DNA of 64,000 nucleotides from Hygrocybe punicea (Eukaryota; Basidiomycota; Agaricomycetes; Agaricales; Hygrophoraceae), in the NCBI GenBank assembly GCA_963556145.1, contig OY744462.1:7750001-7814000 (forward strand), in the 5' to 3' direction. The notes under the pieces were generated by a model. The model had not been told where the DNA came from. It was given only the letters and a program-made list of their open reading frames with translations, and searched no databases. A program made the position numbers and the translations under genes. This document shows positions 1 through 11,297 of this stretch, one piece after another. How positions within the stretch are numbered: position 1 is the stretch's first letter; each line of letters starts with the position of its first letter.

Positions 1-1240
1 CACTGATGGGAATGTGGGTATCATTGCTAACATCAAATGTGGTTGGCAGATGACTGTGAAATGCTGCCATGATGCATCACACAGGGCTAGTCTGGGGAAG
101 AGGAAAGGTCCCCTGGAGTGAGGTAAGCTTGGCTTCATTTGTTCTTCAGAAATTACACCTGGGTTGAATAGTAGCTCGAAAAGCTGCCCACACAGTTTCT
201 GGAGTACACTGTCCAGGGGCCAGGCTGAGCCATCTCAGGCTGGCCCTGGCCCTGGTCCTGCTTGGCCTGGGGTCAATAGGGCTGGGTCAGGGTTGGCCCT
301 GGCTCAATGACTATCTCAAGAATTTGTCCATACATCTCTCCATTAACAGTATTCTAACCTACATAGCCCTTATCATTAAAATCAAAATCTTGAACATATT
401 TCTTCACAATCTCCTTCTACAGATATACATATTGTTACAGTATAGCTGAATAGTTATGAGCCATTTTGGTAGCATTTTATGCTGTTGTGGCTACTGCTGG
501 TAGTGCTAGATTGTACTCAGACATGAGGAGCTACAGGTGATCCCAAAGGGTGTGATTTACTCATGGGATGTGGAGTTAAAACCTTGCAGGGGTCTCAAAG
601 ATAAAAGGCTAAAAGGATCTATGGCTATGGGAACTATCTATATTAGCCTCCTGCTTTGGGAAATGTCAAAGCATGCATGGTATAATTTAATGTCTACATC
701 ATTTAAAAAAAAAAGTGAATGTAGACTAAATTACTAGGGTAAATTTATAGCCAGTGTGTCCCCTGACTTCTCAGAGGGCCAGGCCTGGGCTGACCCTGGG
801 CTGACCCTTGGGGCCAGCTGTTTACTGACTTGGCCCTGGCCCTTGAGTCTAGGGCCAGGGCCAGCAAATCTCTGGCCCAGCCCTAGCCCTTTGGGGCCAA
901 GCCAGGGTCAACCCTAGGGCCAGAGGATCATAGCCCTGCCCTTGGACAGTATTCCAGAGTGAAAGCCTTGAGGTATGCCCTTCTGAAAAGGCCAGTGAAG
1001 TTACCCTTGCTGACTTTCCATTTTGTGCAGTCCTCGAAAGTGCTAATCTCTTCTTTGTAGTTATTTTCCATCTTTGCAAAGCACACAACATCCAAGCCCT
1101 GTAAGGCATGAGTACAATGGTGGGTAGGCAAGCAGGATAATGTTGTTAGCCCTCACAAATTGAATGACATCGAGTGTGTAGTGGGAGCTGTGGTCATCGA
1201 GTAGCAAGACACAGGGTCTTCTGTGAGCCCTTGCAGCATA
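1..1240 (-). pseudogene. pogo/Fot1-like DDE transposase, C-terminal remnant in two pieces
   Basis: On the minus strand, positions about 1240-953 read as the end of a DDE transposase: a LLLDDHSSHYT stretch holding a catalytic aspartate, then YPP, HALQGLDVVCFAKM and a GLFRRAYLKAFT block. After a 747-bp insertion (206-952) the same protein resumes at 205-1 with ETVWAAF, FPLPQTSPV and AAFHSHLPTTFD. These blocks are typical of pogo-type transposases of the Tc1/mariner superfamily, which cut and paste DNA elements in the nucleus. The reading frame has stops and local frame changes, so it is a dead copy. The N-terminal half is missing: coding similarity stops about where a 44-bp minisatellite begins, and the other end leaves the window. 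Family assignment is from remembered motifs. Confidence 0.68.
206..952. mobile_element. Non-autonomous TIR element inserted in the pogo remnant
   Basis: The element splits the pogo coding sequence between the codons for FT and PETVW. Its ends are imperfect inverted repeats: ACACTGTCCAGGGGC at the left, and a right end whose reverse complement is ATACTGTCCAAGGGC. The flanks TCTGGAGT (198-205) and TCCAGAGT (953-960) look like an 8-bp target duplication with two mismatches, which fits the hAT superfamily. Both subterminal regions (213-320 and 765-935) are dense in TGGCCC/GGGCCA motifs. No coding capacity is visible; the centre (about 320-760) is AT-rich without recognisable features. Confidence 0.6.
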
Positions 1241-1261
1241 TCTTGCTGAGTAACAGTGGGG

Positions 1262-1850
1262 GAGCCCATGGGCTAAAGGTCCAGTCCCAGTGGATAGGCA
1301 AAGATGGGCTGAGATAATATCCAGACCTATTGGAATGGATGGGCTGAGATGAGCTGAGATATTTCTTTCCCTTCACATTGCATGGGCCCAGAAAGTGAGA
1401 AATAATGATTTCCCACTAGAATTAGATGGGCCAAGTTTAGGTAGGCTAATTATTTTCCAATAGCATTAGGTGGGCCCAAATGGGGTGAGATACTTTTGGG
1501 CCAATAACAGTGGATAAGCCCACATGAGGTGAGATATTTCATTTTCCACTGGCAGTGGATGGGCTGAGATGGGGTGGGATATTTATTTCCCACTGGCACT
1601 GGATGGGCCAAGTTAGGGTGGGATATTACTTTCCCACCAGCAGTGGATGGGCCGCAACTGGGTGGGATATTAATTTCCCACTGGCAGTGGATGGGCCGAG
1701 ATTGGGTGGGATATTTACCTCCCACTGGCACTGGATGGGCCAAGATCGGGTGGGATATTTAGTTGACACTGGCAGTGGATGGGCTGACCTGGGGTGAGAT
1801 ATTTATTTCCCACTTGCACTGACATCTGGGGGATATTCACATGTCTTTCC
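1262..1850. repeat. 44-bp minisatellite array, copy 1 (type A unit)
   Basis: Degenerate tandem repeats with core CCCACTGGCAGTGGATGGGC followed by a GGGTGGGATATTT-like tail. Unit starts near 1587, 1631, 1675, 1719 and 1763 are each 44 bp apart. The array opens with a GAGCCCATGGGCTAAAGGTC segment that also opens the array at 7547. Because 44 is not a multiple of three, every frame shows repetitive open reading; these readings are not genes. Positions 1851-2172 hold no feature I can support. Confidence 0.85.
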
Positions 1851-3060
1851 TGACATTCTATGTACTTACAAGATTCTGAACAGATGCCAGGGGAACAGGA
1901 AGGTTCAGCAGCAATGCAGATGTAAAGAAATATATTCTAGCCTCATCCCAGAACTTTACTAAACACATTTTCTACCACCTATTCCACCTCTTGTTGGACG
2001 TCACTTTTCCATATATATATCCAAACATTATATATTTCAACATAGCAAGGTATAGTAAAGACATCATGCAAAGAGGACAAGGGAACAATGACAAAATTAC
2101 CTGACTGACTCCAGAGCACTGCAGATATGAAGACAAAGCTCACAGCCTGAACACAGAATGCAACTAACACTATCACTTCTTCAACATGCTACTGGACCTC
2201 ACTCGTCCAGTCTTGGGTTTTTTGTGTTTCAGTTTTTTCTGCGATGATGTTCCCCCAGCATCTTTGCCATGTGGCCGTTTTGCCCCCTTACCCTTGTTCC
2301 CACCTGCTGGTGCAGGTTCATTCTCATTCTGATGCTCTTCCTCTTTCTCTTCCAAGAATATCCTCAGCATATCTGCTCACACCACCAACTTTTCAGCATG
2401 TTCCATCATGTATGAAGATCTCTACACATATTCAGGAATCCCCTTGGTAGAGTTGAAGTCACCTTCGTTGAAATGAGCTGCTGCAAATTCTCATAAGGCC
2501 AGTCCAATGACCAAGAGAACAATCGAAATATCATCTGGATATTGCAAGGTCTCCATCCATAACATGATCTCTTCTAAGGCATTGCCATCATGGAAAGCAG
2601 GGGGCAGAAATTGGCCAGGATAACTCCATGACATCCAGGCATGATCAGTATTATTTACAGCCCATTCCTATCCCTTGTTATTCATTTCCACACATATTCT
2701 TGACATGTTTTACTCACATCATGCTCATAGCAAAATTTCACCAAACTCAGGTATTCTGGGCTCATGGACAAAGTTTGCAAAAATTCAAACCTTGCCTCCT
2801 TGCTGGGCTGACTGCAGCTGGACTAAACAACCAGATAAACAAATGAAAAGAACATCGGGCAGATAATGCATGTCACTTATGCTCGATTTGGCAATTTGCC
2901 TGTGGCCCCACACTCAATCCGTTTTGAAGGTCCAGCCTCATTGTCCAAGATGTCATCATCATTGGAAACCTCCACATATCTCCTTGTCTTGGCCTTTTTC
3001 TTCTTCAGCAGATTCTCCATATCTGAAGCCCTTGCAGACTTGAATTTGAGGGCCACTAAC

Positions 3061-4287
3061 TAGTGTTGGGGAAGTTCAGTCTCAGACTGATGCAAACCTG
3101 GTTTAGACCAAACCGAAACCACTGGTTTTGGTTCTGGTTTGGGAAATTTTGGCTGAGACTGAATGGTTTGGTCTCTGGTTTGGAGATTTGGCTGCAGGCC
3201 AAAATGATTTCAAACTGAGTTTGAACCACAAACCAATAGTCCCCAGTCGGCCACTTGGCTGACTTCCAAAGTCACCAAGTCACCTCTGCAACCACCCACA
3301 ACACCCACAACGTACACCAAATGAGAATGACAGAGCACCCAAGGTTGACAAAACGGGCGGCAGGGAGTACCCTGCTGCCCACGTAAGTTTCATTTATTTT
3401 ATTTTATTCGACACTAACCAAACTTCAGTTCCCGGTCAACAGCCACACCACCACCATCACTACCACCCTACTACCACCACCACTACCACTATGATGATGA
3501 TGACAACGATGATGACGATGGCCACCATGATGGCCACAACCCAGGATGGCCATGTTGGACGCCAACAACAATGTGGCCAACCAACAATGTGTCCAAGTCA
3601 GATTCCAACTACAACGTGTCCAAGACACATGCGCATGCAAATGAAAGTGAATGGGGTCGAGTGGCAGTCAACAAGCAGTGGGGGGTGGTGCATCCACCCC
3701 TGCTCCTTTGTGGTACGTATTTTTATTGATTTTTTCATTGATTTTATTCGTATATAATAGAACCTGGCACCATACCACCACCACCATGCAACACCACCAC
3801 GTAACACCACCACCACCACCGAGACAGACCAATGTGGGGTCAACCCGGCTATCATCACATGTACAATGTATGATGTGTTAGGACACCCACGCCCACACGG
3901 AGAGGCTCGTACGCCACCACCACCACCACCTGTCTGCCAGAAACAACCACCACCTGTCCACTGGAAACAACCAACCCAGGTCCAACCTGGACGTCGTTGC
4001 ATGCACAACACATATGAAGTGTCCGGACACCCATGAGAAGAGATGCATGCATGGCTCAACACCTGCGCAAGGTGTGCCAGCACCTCAGTACCCCAATCCC
4101 ACCTCGCATATAGGCCAGCCATGTCAATTGACATGTGTGGCACTATTGTGAGGTCAGATGGCACTGAGGGCAGGTGGTTTGCAGTCTGAACCACATTTGG
4201 ACCAAAACCAAACTGATGTAAACGGTTTACATCGGTTTCAGTCTCAGGTTAGGATTTTTTAGCAGGAACTGAACTTCCCCAACACTA
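3061..4287. mobile_element. hAT-ended non-autonomous element E1
   Basis: Ends are TAGTGTTGGGGAAGTTCAGT and its imperfect complement (closing AACTTCCCCAACACTA). The flanks CCACTAAC (3053-3060) and CCACCAAC (4288-4295) form an 8-bp target duplication with one mismatch. There is no transposase. Inside are two intron-like segments, 3383-3428 (GTAAGT to CAG) and 3713-3760 (GTACGT to TAG), CAC/CCA trinucleotide repeats on both sides of the second, and one CAATTG palindrome. The subterminal GAACC-type motifs are CpG-poor compared with elements E2, E3 and E5, so this is an old copy. It interrupts the accessory gene at 2173-5604. Confidence 0.85.
4101..4154. repeat. CAATTG palindrome in E1
   Basis: A 54-bp imperfect inverted repeat that starts ACCTCGCA, ends TTGTGAGGT and is centred on ATGTCAATTGACAT. 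It is a member of the palindrome family also seen at 9089, 21837, 21937, 22071, 26367, 38731, 38863, 45929, 57864 and 58234. Confidence 0.8.
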
Positions 4288-6030
4288 CCACCAACCCTGA
4301 TGCCTGCCGGTTCTCCCAGTGGTCAAAGACCAGCTTCAGCTGGTCCTTCTTCATCTTTGTTGCCTCAATCATCCGCTGTCCATCGGGGAGATATTGAGCA
4401 TCTATGAATTCCCCCAGGGAGTCTCTTATCCTCAACCAAGGAACTGTCACATTCTGGTTGTTCATAAATTGGCCTGCAAACATATGGTGAGTCTTGTTTT
4501 ATTCCATTCATTCAGTTCAACTTATGGTAGGACATTGTCACAAATGACCTAAACACATCCTTCTTTTTTGGCAGTGACATCCCCTTTATGTCAGGGAGGA
4601 CAGGTGCACCAAACTCGTCGACTTGCAGGACCAATGGTACACTCTTATCATTTTCCTTCCTGGGCATGCTGGGACCCTTGCCCTTGTTGACATTAGTTTC
4701 TCCTCCATCACTGTGCTCATCTAATTTATGTTCAGAGATGTCACTGTTGATGGTACTTTGAACATACCATATTCGTCAAATACCCACTCATTCCATGGTT
4801 TCATCACTTCGTCCTGGAAAGTTTTGCTCTTTGAAAAAATATCCCCTTGAATGGTGTGTGATTCAAATCTACCCACAATGATGGGTGAGTTCAAATAGTG
4901 TGGGGTAGGTGAAATATTACTTCATGGTTTGCGCATTGCCTGTCCAATTTTTCCAGACAAGCACCTTCACCCCCATCTGCACCTCCAATTCCTTGACAAA
5001 CTTGCGCACCACCTTGCTCATTGAATTTTCCGTGTTGCTACCAAAGAGACTTCAACAAAAGACACCAATATGAGAACAATGTTTCACTTACCTACTCTGC
5101 ACTTCATCCATCAGTTTCCCACCATTCCATTCAGCAGCGAGGCCCTCAAACTCTGCCCTTCTTTCTGGGGACAGCTGCTCCATGGCTTTGTATTCACTGA
5201 TAAACTCCTTGCTTCCTGGGTTTGCACCTTGATTCTCTCTTTTATTTCCTCCTTCATCTTCTCCACAATGACAGCACATAAGTCACAAGTTTTGATGAAT
5301 TTCACTCATGTTTTCTTTTTCCCAGTGTCCTCATTTGCATCAGCCTTGTGATTCTTCAACCAAATTATGATTTTCTACATAGAATGTGATGTCAGCCTAT
5401 ATGTGAGCAGCTTATAAGATGAAGTTCAATTACTCAGGCCAAGCCATCAATGTGACTGACCGTAACAACTTCCTTGCTTTTCTTTTTTATTGCCAAACAA
5501 ATTGTTTTAACAATCTCCTTCTTGCTGTCCCTGTTGGGGGCATTTTGGTAATCCTGCTTATGGTTTTGCAGGATTTCGAGATATTTGGGAACAACCCAGG
5601 TCATAGTGGAGGGGATGATAATGGAGATAATTTTTGAGGTGATAGTAAGGGGAATGAGAAAGGGGGTTACAAATTTTCAACCAACCAAACATGATCATGT
5701 GATGCAGGGATTGGATTGTGGTCACATGACCAATGTGACCAATCATGGCCAATTCACCTGCTGGAGAGGCTCAGCTTTCAAGTTTCCCCAACTAATGGAT
5801 ACATTTGGACAACTACTAAGAATATAGTAATGCAATGTTGTGACGAGACAAAAATACAAAAATGTGCAGAATAGACAGCTGACAACAATTGGGACAATGA
5901 CAAGATATGCAGATGGAAAACTATGGTGGAAAATCTATTGATAAATATTGAGGAGTCAACATGACTGGTGAATGATTGATCAAGCATGAGCCGATATTCT
6001 ACATCATGAACAGCAGAACACATACTTGTG

Positions 6031-7417
6031 TCAGAACTCAACGGCAACATCCATATCGCCATCAGGGCTGTAAATCGACTCCCTTGCGAAATCCCTCTTT
6101 TCTGTGGGTGTTAAAGCTAATGCCTTTGCCACATCAGAATTCCTATACTCAATCTTGAACATTGGACTGCTCCAATTGAAACTCCAAGTGTCACCAGTTA
6201 TTGGAGCCTCATCATCCAGCAGGGTTTCCATCAAGGGCATCAATTCAGGCCACTGAGTCTTGAAATGTGCCAGGATCAACCTTTCTAGTTTGAGGGAGGT
6301 GCAACCAGTTGTCAACAGCATGTTCACCAATTGTGCCTGCCTCTCACATTTGTAAAATATGAGGCAGATGCAAAACTGAAGCAGAGCACATTTGAAGATG
6401 TAGGAAGGATGCACCCATATCCCACCCAAAATTCTCCCACAAACCAGGTGCAGAATTGGTGGTATCGCAATCAGGTGAAGGTCTCTTCCTCCTCTTCCAA
6501 GTCATCAATCTCACCACTGTAATGGTTGCAATTGATGACCTCTGCCATCTCCAGAAGATTGCCCACCATCACCACATCTAAGAGGCCAGCAGGGGTTGAC
6601 ACATCAGGGACATGGTGTTCGCAATCTATACCTGTCAAGGATCATGATGTAGGTAGAGGAAATGAAATTTGAACAGCAATGACGTACCGACAGATGAAGC
6701 CCCATTGACACAAAAATGTTCATGCCACATACCCATCATTCTTCTCAGAATGGTCCAGGTGGTATTATGTTGAGTATTTGTGATGGAGTAGGACATGACG
6801 AAGGTGTGGATTATTCCAAAACAGGTGTCCTTGATCGACGATCTGGCATAGAAGTGATTTCCATATACGATGGAGTCCTGCAGGGTGACTACATAATGTA
6901 CTGTGTTTGGCTGTTGGAAACTGGCATCATTTGTTAGATAAGTCTGCAACAGAATGAATAAGGCTCACAAAACATCATTTGGTGTCAACAGCACCCCCTC
7001 TTTCTCCCAGATGCCTTTGGATGGACTCAGGGGACCCCAGCCCTTTTCAAATGCATGATGAGTCGTCATGTCTCCATTGCTATTCCAGGGAGGTGTCTCT
7101 CTGTTGCAGCGCATGACAACCCAATACTTGCTGCCTGTCATTACCCTTACAACCGTGGCAAAACCATGATTATTAGCATACGGCCAAGAAGTTGCACCCC
7201 ACAATGCCGCAGTCCCCCAAGAGAGTTCGTCCGCGAATGTTTTGCCTAGAATATAACCTGGTTGTCCCTGGGTTTCTGACATGGCCTGCTCGTGGGATGC
7301 CAGGGAGCTGGAGGAGAGCATCTTTGTCAAATGAAAACTGAGAATAGATAATTTCACATCATAGCGGCACATGGGTAGTGGATGAACTGTGAGGTGACCC
7401 ATGGGAAAGTCCAGCAT
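6031..7417 (-). pseudogene. JmjC-like cupin domain protein remnant
   Basis: The minus strand reads in order LDFPMGHLTVHPL (7410), FADELSWGTAALWGATSW, SKYWVVMRCNRE (about 7120), EKEGVLLTPNDVL (about 6970), and after a gap QPNTVHYVVTLQDSIV, GNHFYARSSIKDTCFGIIHT and TNTQHNT (6930-6770). This order matches the expanded JmjC-like families of Agaricomycetes. Known JmjC proteins are Fe(II)/2-oxoglutarate dioxygenases that demethylate lysines, but I do not see a clean HxD iron site; only the distal histidine (GNHFYA) is clear. The segment 6640-6490 gives VPDVSTPAGLLDV and an acidic run, and 6429-6031 a further exon ending DMDVAVEF. Exon joins are out of phase and stops are present, so I call it broken. 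It lies upstream of the accessory gene at 2173-5604 on the same strand. A host gene or transposon cargo are both possible. Confidence 0.55.
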
Positions 7418-7535
7418 GTTCCAGATGTGTCTTCATCCTTGTAACAGAGATGCATTATACAAATCTTGCAGAGTCCCAACATGCAGCATCTTTCCATGAC
7501 TTTTCCACACCTTGCATCAGATTTTTTACCAGTAA

Positions 7536-7790
7536 CATTGGCAGAGCCCATGGGCTAAAGGTCCAATCCCAGTGGATGGGCTGAGATGAGCCAAGATATT
7601 TTTTCCCTTGATATTGAATGGGCCCATAAAGTTAGAAATAAGGATTTCCCACTAAATTTGAATGGTCCAAGATGGGGTGGGATATTTAATTCCCACTGGC
7701 ACTGGATGGGCTGAGATGGGTTGGGATCTTTTCTTCCCAATACAAGTGCATGGGCCAACATGGGGTCAGATATTTGGCTGGGCCGACATG
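7536..7790. repeat. 44-bp minisatellite array, copy 2 (type A unit)
   Basis: Same orientation and same opening segment (GAGCCCATGGGCTAAAGGTC, here with one change) as the array at 1262-1850, followed by about five degenerate 44-bp units such as CCCACTGGCACTGGATGGGC. The two arrays bracket the accessory gene and the JmjC-like gene as direct repeats. Confidence 0.8.
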
Positions 7791-7952
7791 GGACAACCAT
7801 GAAGTTAGCACAGGTTACAATAGGTTGTTTATTTCTCAACACTATCTGATGGACCTCATTGGGTATGATTTATATCCCAGTAGCATCAATATAAGACAAT
7901 ATCTGATTCACAACCTCAAAAGCACTCATTTCTGAAGTTTGTTCTTATTGTT

Positions 7953-8240
7953 CTATTCCACCATGTCTATTGGAAAACTCTTCTTTGCAGCTTCTGCAAA
8001 TTCTTTCCACATTAGAACTTGCTTCTCAGCATATGCATGATGTCCCCTCCCCTACGTCGAAGACTGAAGTGCTCGTCTTGCTCTTACCTGCCACAGTGAT
8101 TGTTGAAACCTATACCATCTGGTGGTAAACTCCATCTCTGCCAAAACTGTCATTTCCTCTTCCCCTGCTCTCTCTGCTCTAGCCTTTGCTCTCAACCAGT
8201 TCACTCTGTAAACTATTCCATGGTGGTTTTCATCATCCAA
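7953..8240 (-). pseudogene. KDZ transposase, last exon only
   Basis: The minus strand reads VYRVNWLRAKARAERAGEEE, EMEFTTRWYRFQ, then after a short break AYAEKQVLMWKEFAEAAKKS and a stop at 7953. It aligns with the end of the KDZ transposase at 28958-32516 (YCVNWLCGKARYDQW, EMGNTVRWLQHQ, CYAEKQIVMWTKM). The rest of this copy is missing or unrecognisable. A short minus-strand stretch at 8890-8700 (NTMEENIDRSRRTIRQTREE) could be a more upstream piece, but this is weak. It is truncated by simple repeats and by element E2. Confidence 0.7.
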
Positions 8241-8364
8241 TCTTCGTTATCCTAGTCGATCCAGTCCCCATCTTCCCCATCAGCTCATGTCCTTGTCCCC
8301 ATCCTCATTGTCTCATTGTCCTCGTTGTCACTGTCCCGGTCACATTTGCATTACAGGGCAAGGA

Positions 8365-8630
8365 GTGGAGATCCCATCCTTGTTGTCCCCATCCCCATCC
8401 TTGTTGTGCCCATCCCCATTCTCGTTGTGCCCATCCCCATCCTCATTGTCCCCTTCCTGGCCCTGTTATGTCCTCGTCCTCGTCTGTCCCTCATCGCTGT
8501 CCCCACAATCATTCTGGTCCCTGCGATTGTTGCAGTCCCCATCCTCACCATTGTTGTTGCCTTCTTCATTGTGCTATGGCTACTGGTGCTGGTTCTGGTG
8601 CTGGTGCTGGTGCTGGTGCTGCCACTGCTG
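8365..8630. repeat. Low-complexity block: 21-bp tandem repeat and GGTGCT run
   Basis: About four copies of a 21-bp unit (CATCCCCATCCTTGTTGTGCC and variants, 8365-8455) are followed by degenerate sequence and a GGTGCT hexanucleotide run at about 8585-8625. Open frames across it are by-products of the repeat. Confidence 0.7.
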
Positions 8631-9088
8631 CCATGTTGTTGCCCCACATGAAGGTGAGAGTGGAGTAGTGGCTGGGGATTGATAGTAATCAGTAGTGTAA
8701 CAATAATATATGAATGAAAAGAATAAACACACTAGTTATCAGGGCGGTAGTGTTTTCTTCCCTTGTCTGACGTATTGTTCTCCTGCTTCTGTCGATGTTC
8801 TCCTCCATCGTGTTCATGCGTGCCCTCATTCCACAGCTGTGGTCATCACCCTGGGCTTGTCTTGTCATCAGGGAATGGCCCATCTCTTTCAGGCTTGATT
8901 GCCCTGCGTAGTGTTGCCGAAGTTCAGTTCGGTCCAGTTCCGACCCTTTTTGGCGGAACCGTGAACCGAACTTCGGCAGCGCCAAACCTGGACCCAGACG
9001 GCATCGAACCGTCTGTCCGCATTCGGTCTGGGTTCAGACGCGGTCTGAACCCCGGACCAAGATGGGCTCACCCCATGAGCTCTGTTCT

Positions 9089-9140
9089 CCTCGCAAATGG
9101 CAGGCACGTATCAATTGATACGGCGCTGCACTTCACGAGG
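9089..9140. repeat. CAATTG palindrome in E2
   Basis: A 52-bp inverted repeat: CCTCGCAAATGGCAG arm, GTATCAATTGATAC core, closing TTCACGAGG. Confidence 0.8.
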
Positions 9141-9443
9141 TAGTTGGGCTGCGGGGGAGCCATCCGGCGCTGCTGCTGCTGCCGTTGCTGCTGCTGCTGT
9201 CGTGGCCGTTGCTGCTGCCGTCGCCGCTGCCGCTGCCACTGCTGCTGTTGCTGCCGCTGCCGCTGCTGCCGTCGCCGTTGCTGCTGCCACTGCTGCTGCT
9301 GCCGTTGCCATTGCCGCTGCCGCTGTTGCTGCTACTGCTGCTGGCCGTCGTGGTTGTCCTTGCCATTGTTGTTGCTGCCACTGGTGGTGATGTTGGATGG
9401 CATTTGCCGTTGCCACTGCTGCTGCTGCTGCCATTGCTGCCGG

Positions 9444-9601
9444 TGGAGTGGTACCGAGGTACCACTCCGGGGGCTCACGCAGGACTCGAGGGAAAGGTCG
9501 ACTGGATAGGAAGGATGGACTGACTACTACATCTGGAAGGCTACTAACTAGGTCAAACCGTGGGAACCTGATCACGTGACTGACCAGGCACAACTACTAC
9601 A
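9444..9601. repeat. 5' LTR of coding-free element copy 1
   Basis: A 158-bp repeat starting TGGAGTGGTACC and ending CTACTACA. Its first bases form an 11-bp-stem hairpin (GGAGTGGTACC, GA loop, complement). Confidence 0.88.
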
Positions 9602-11297
9602 AGTGCCCCTCCTCCTCATGGTGACGTCCTCGTCACCATACCGCTACTAAAAGAAAACAAAAAGCAAAACAAAACTGACCAAGAAAAAAACTCTCCAGTC
9701 ACGACTCCCAGTCCCTCACGATGCCCCGGGCCTTACACGTGAGGCGGGACCGTATCGTCCTCCAAGATCGTTGGGGGTGGTAGATGACCAAACTGTAACT
9801 CTGCTCTGCTCCTCCATCCTCGAATGCCTCTGGGACTCACATCGCAGGGTAGGATAAAAACGTTCAAAACCATAAGTTCTTGTAGCCCAGGGTGTGAGTT
9901 CTTGTGATCCGAAAATAGACTGGGTGGTTCGTGCGAAAGTAAATAGGTACGGTGCTGTCGAGCAGTGATGGTTCGTAGATAGGTCGAATATCCAATAAAT
10001 GTCGAGGGTGGGGAAAGGGGATAGGACGGGACAAGGTACGGTGTAAACGGGGGAAAGGGAAAGCATACGGGTGCATTGGGCCATGCGGTGGCATCGGGGA
10101 TTCTCGATATGAGGGGACTAGCGCTGGGGTGCTAAGTGGTCGCGGCGGTGACTCGTTTGGGTCCCTACGGGTCGGGGAAGTCGCCAGGGTCGAGAACGAG
10201 GTTGCGGGGAGCTGAACGAGGGCTCGAGGAGCCGGGTATGGTGCAAGAATCCGGCCGAGAGATGGTGACGTGGCGGAACGCGGTGGGGGTCTGGGAACGG
10301 TGGGCACGGTGGTATTGGATCGAGGTGGGGTGCTCCGGGATGGTGAATGGGTGGGCCGCGAGCTTCGTGAGTCGATCCGGGGCTGGGTATGTTGGCAGAA
10401 TGGGGCCGCGCGATGGTGACGTGGCGCGTGGCCCGGGTGTCTGAAAACAACGGCGGGGGCTCGTTTGGCGCAATGGAGGTGAACGGGGTGTCCTGGCCGG
10501 TGGAACGAGGGCATGGGTGGTCGAATGGGTCCGTGTGGGGCTGGGGTACACGAAAGAACGGGGGGGCGCGACGGATCCGTGGTGTGACCAAAAACGGCGG
10601 TGGGGGCTCGTTCGGGGCGTTAGCGAGACGCAGGGTGCTCTGGGGGGTGGGCCGCGAGATTGGTGAGCTGGTCTGGGGCCGGTTGTGCTGGCAGAACGGG
10701 GCCGCGCGATGGTGACGTGGCGCGTGGCTCGGGTGTCCGAAAACGACGGTGGGGGTTCGTTTGGCACAATGGAGGGAAACGGGGGGTCCTGGCCGGTGGG
10801 ACGAGTGTGCGGGGAGTCGAATGGGTCCGTGTAGGGGTGGGGGTGACGAGAAACGGGGTCCGTGCGGCGGCGCTGCGATTTTCATTGGGTTGTCCTAAAC
10901 TCGCAGTAGCAGGCTACGTGGGATCCTGATGGGGAACGCGGGGCTCCGGAACGTCGAACGAAGTTGCGGGGGGTTGTCTGGACATGGCTGGGTCTAAAGA
11001 AAGTGGAAATTCGGGGGGTCGAAAAAAGTGACGTGGCCTGCCGCTTGGGTGCTGAGAAGGGTCGCGGGCGTGTTTTTTGGGTCAACGGGGGGCGACGCGG
11101 GGCCCTATTGGGTTGAACATGTGCACCGGGGGGTAATTTGAGTGTTGTACGGCCGTGAGTGAAGAGAAAATGCGCGGTTGCGCAGCAGTGGGTGGTGAGG
11201 CCGAAAAAAGGTCGTCTCGCGAGAAAGTCGTAAGGAGTGGGAACCCGAGAGAAAAAAGAGAGAGGCGTGGAGTCGAAGAACACTCTCATCACCACGT

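Larger units (their letters stand above)
2173..5604 (-). pseudogene. KDZ-linked accessory protein gene, copy 1 (disrupted)
   Basis: This is a paralogue of the minus-strand gene at 34545-36855. The start ATG at 5604 gives MTWVVPKYLEILQNHK, matching the MKWITPAFSTILEKYYDQY start of the other copy. Further exons give KIIIWLKNHKADANED (near 5390), a region ending SPERRAEFEGLAAEWNGGK (5090-5280, with a frameshift), VDEFGAPVLPDIKG (about 4600) and VPWLRIRDSL with AQYLPDGQRM (4260-4440). After a hAT-type insertion at 3061-4287 the C-terminal part resumes with ALKFKSARASDMENLLKKKK (near 3050) and a Lys-rich tail that stops at 2173. I do not know a named domain for this family; related proteins are common in Agaricomycetes and here both copies lie near KDZ transposase sequences. 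Stops and frameshifts make this copy inactive. Confidence 0.68.

Noticed and set aside
6031..7417. TET/JBP-type 5-methylcytosine dioxygenase
   Set aside because: KDZ elements are known to be linked to such genes in basidiomycetes, but the motifs seen here (PNTVHYVV, GNHFYA) fit JmjC-like proteins better and a TET/JBP HxD...H...R pattern was not found.
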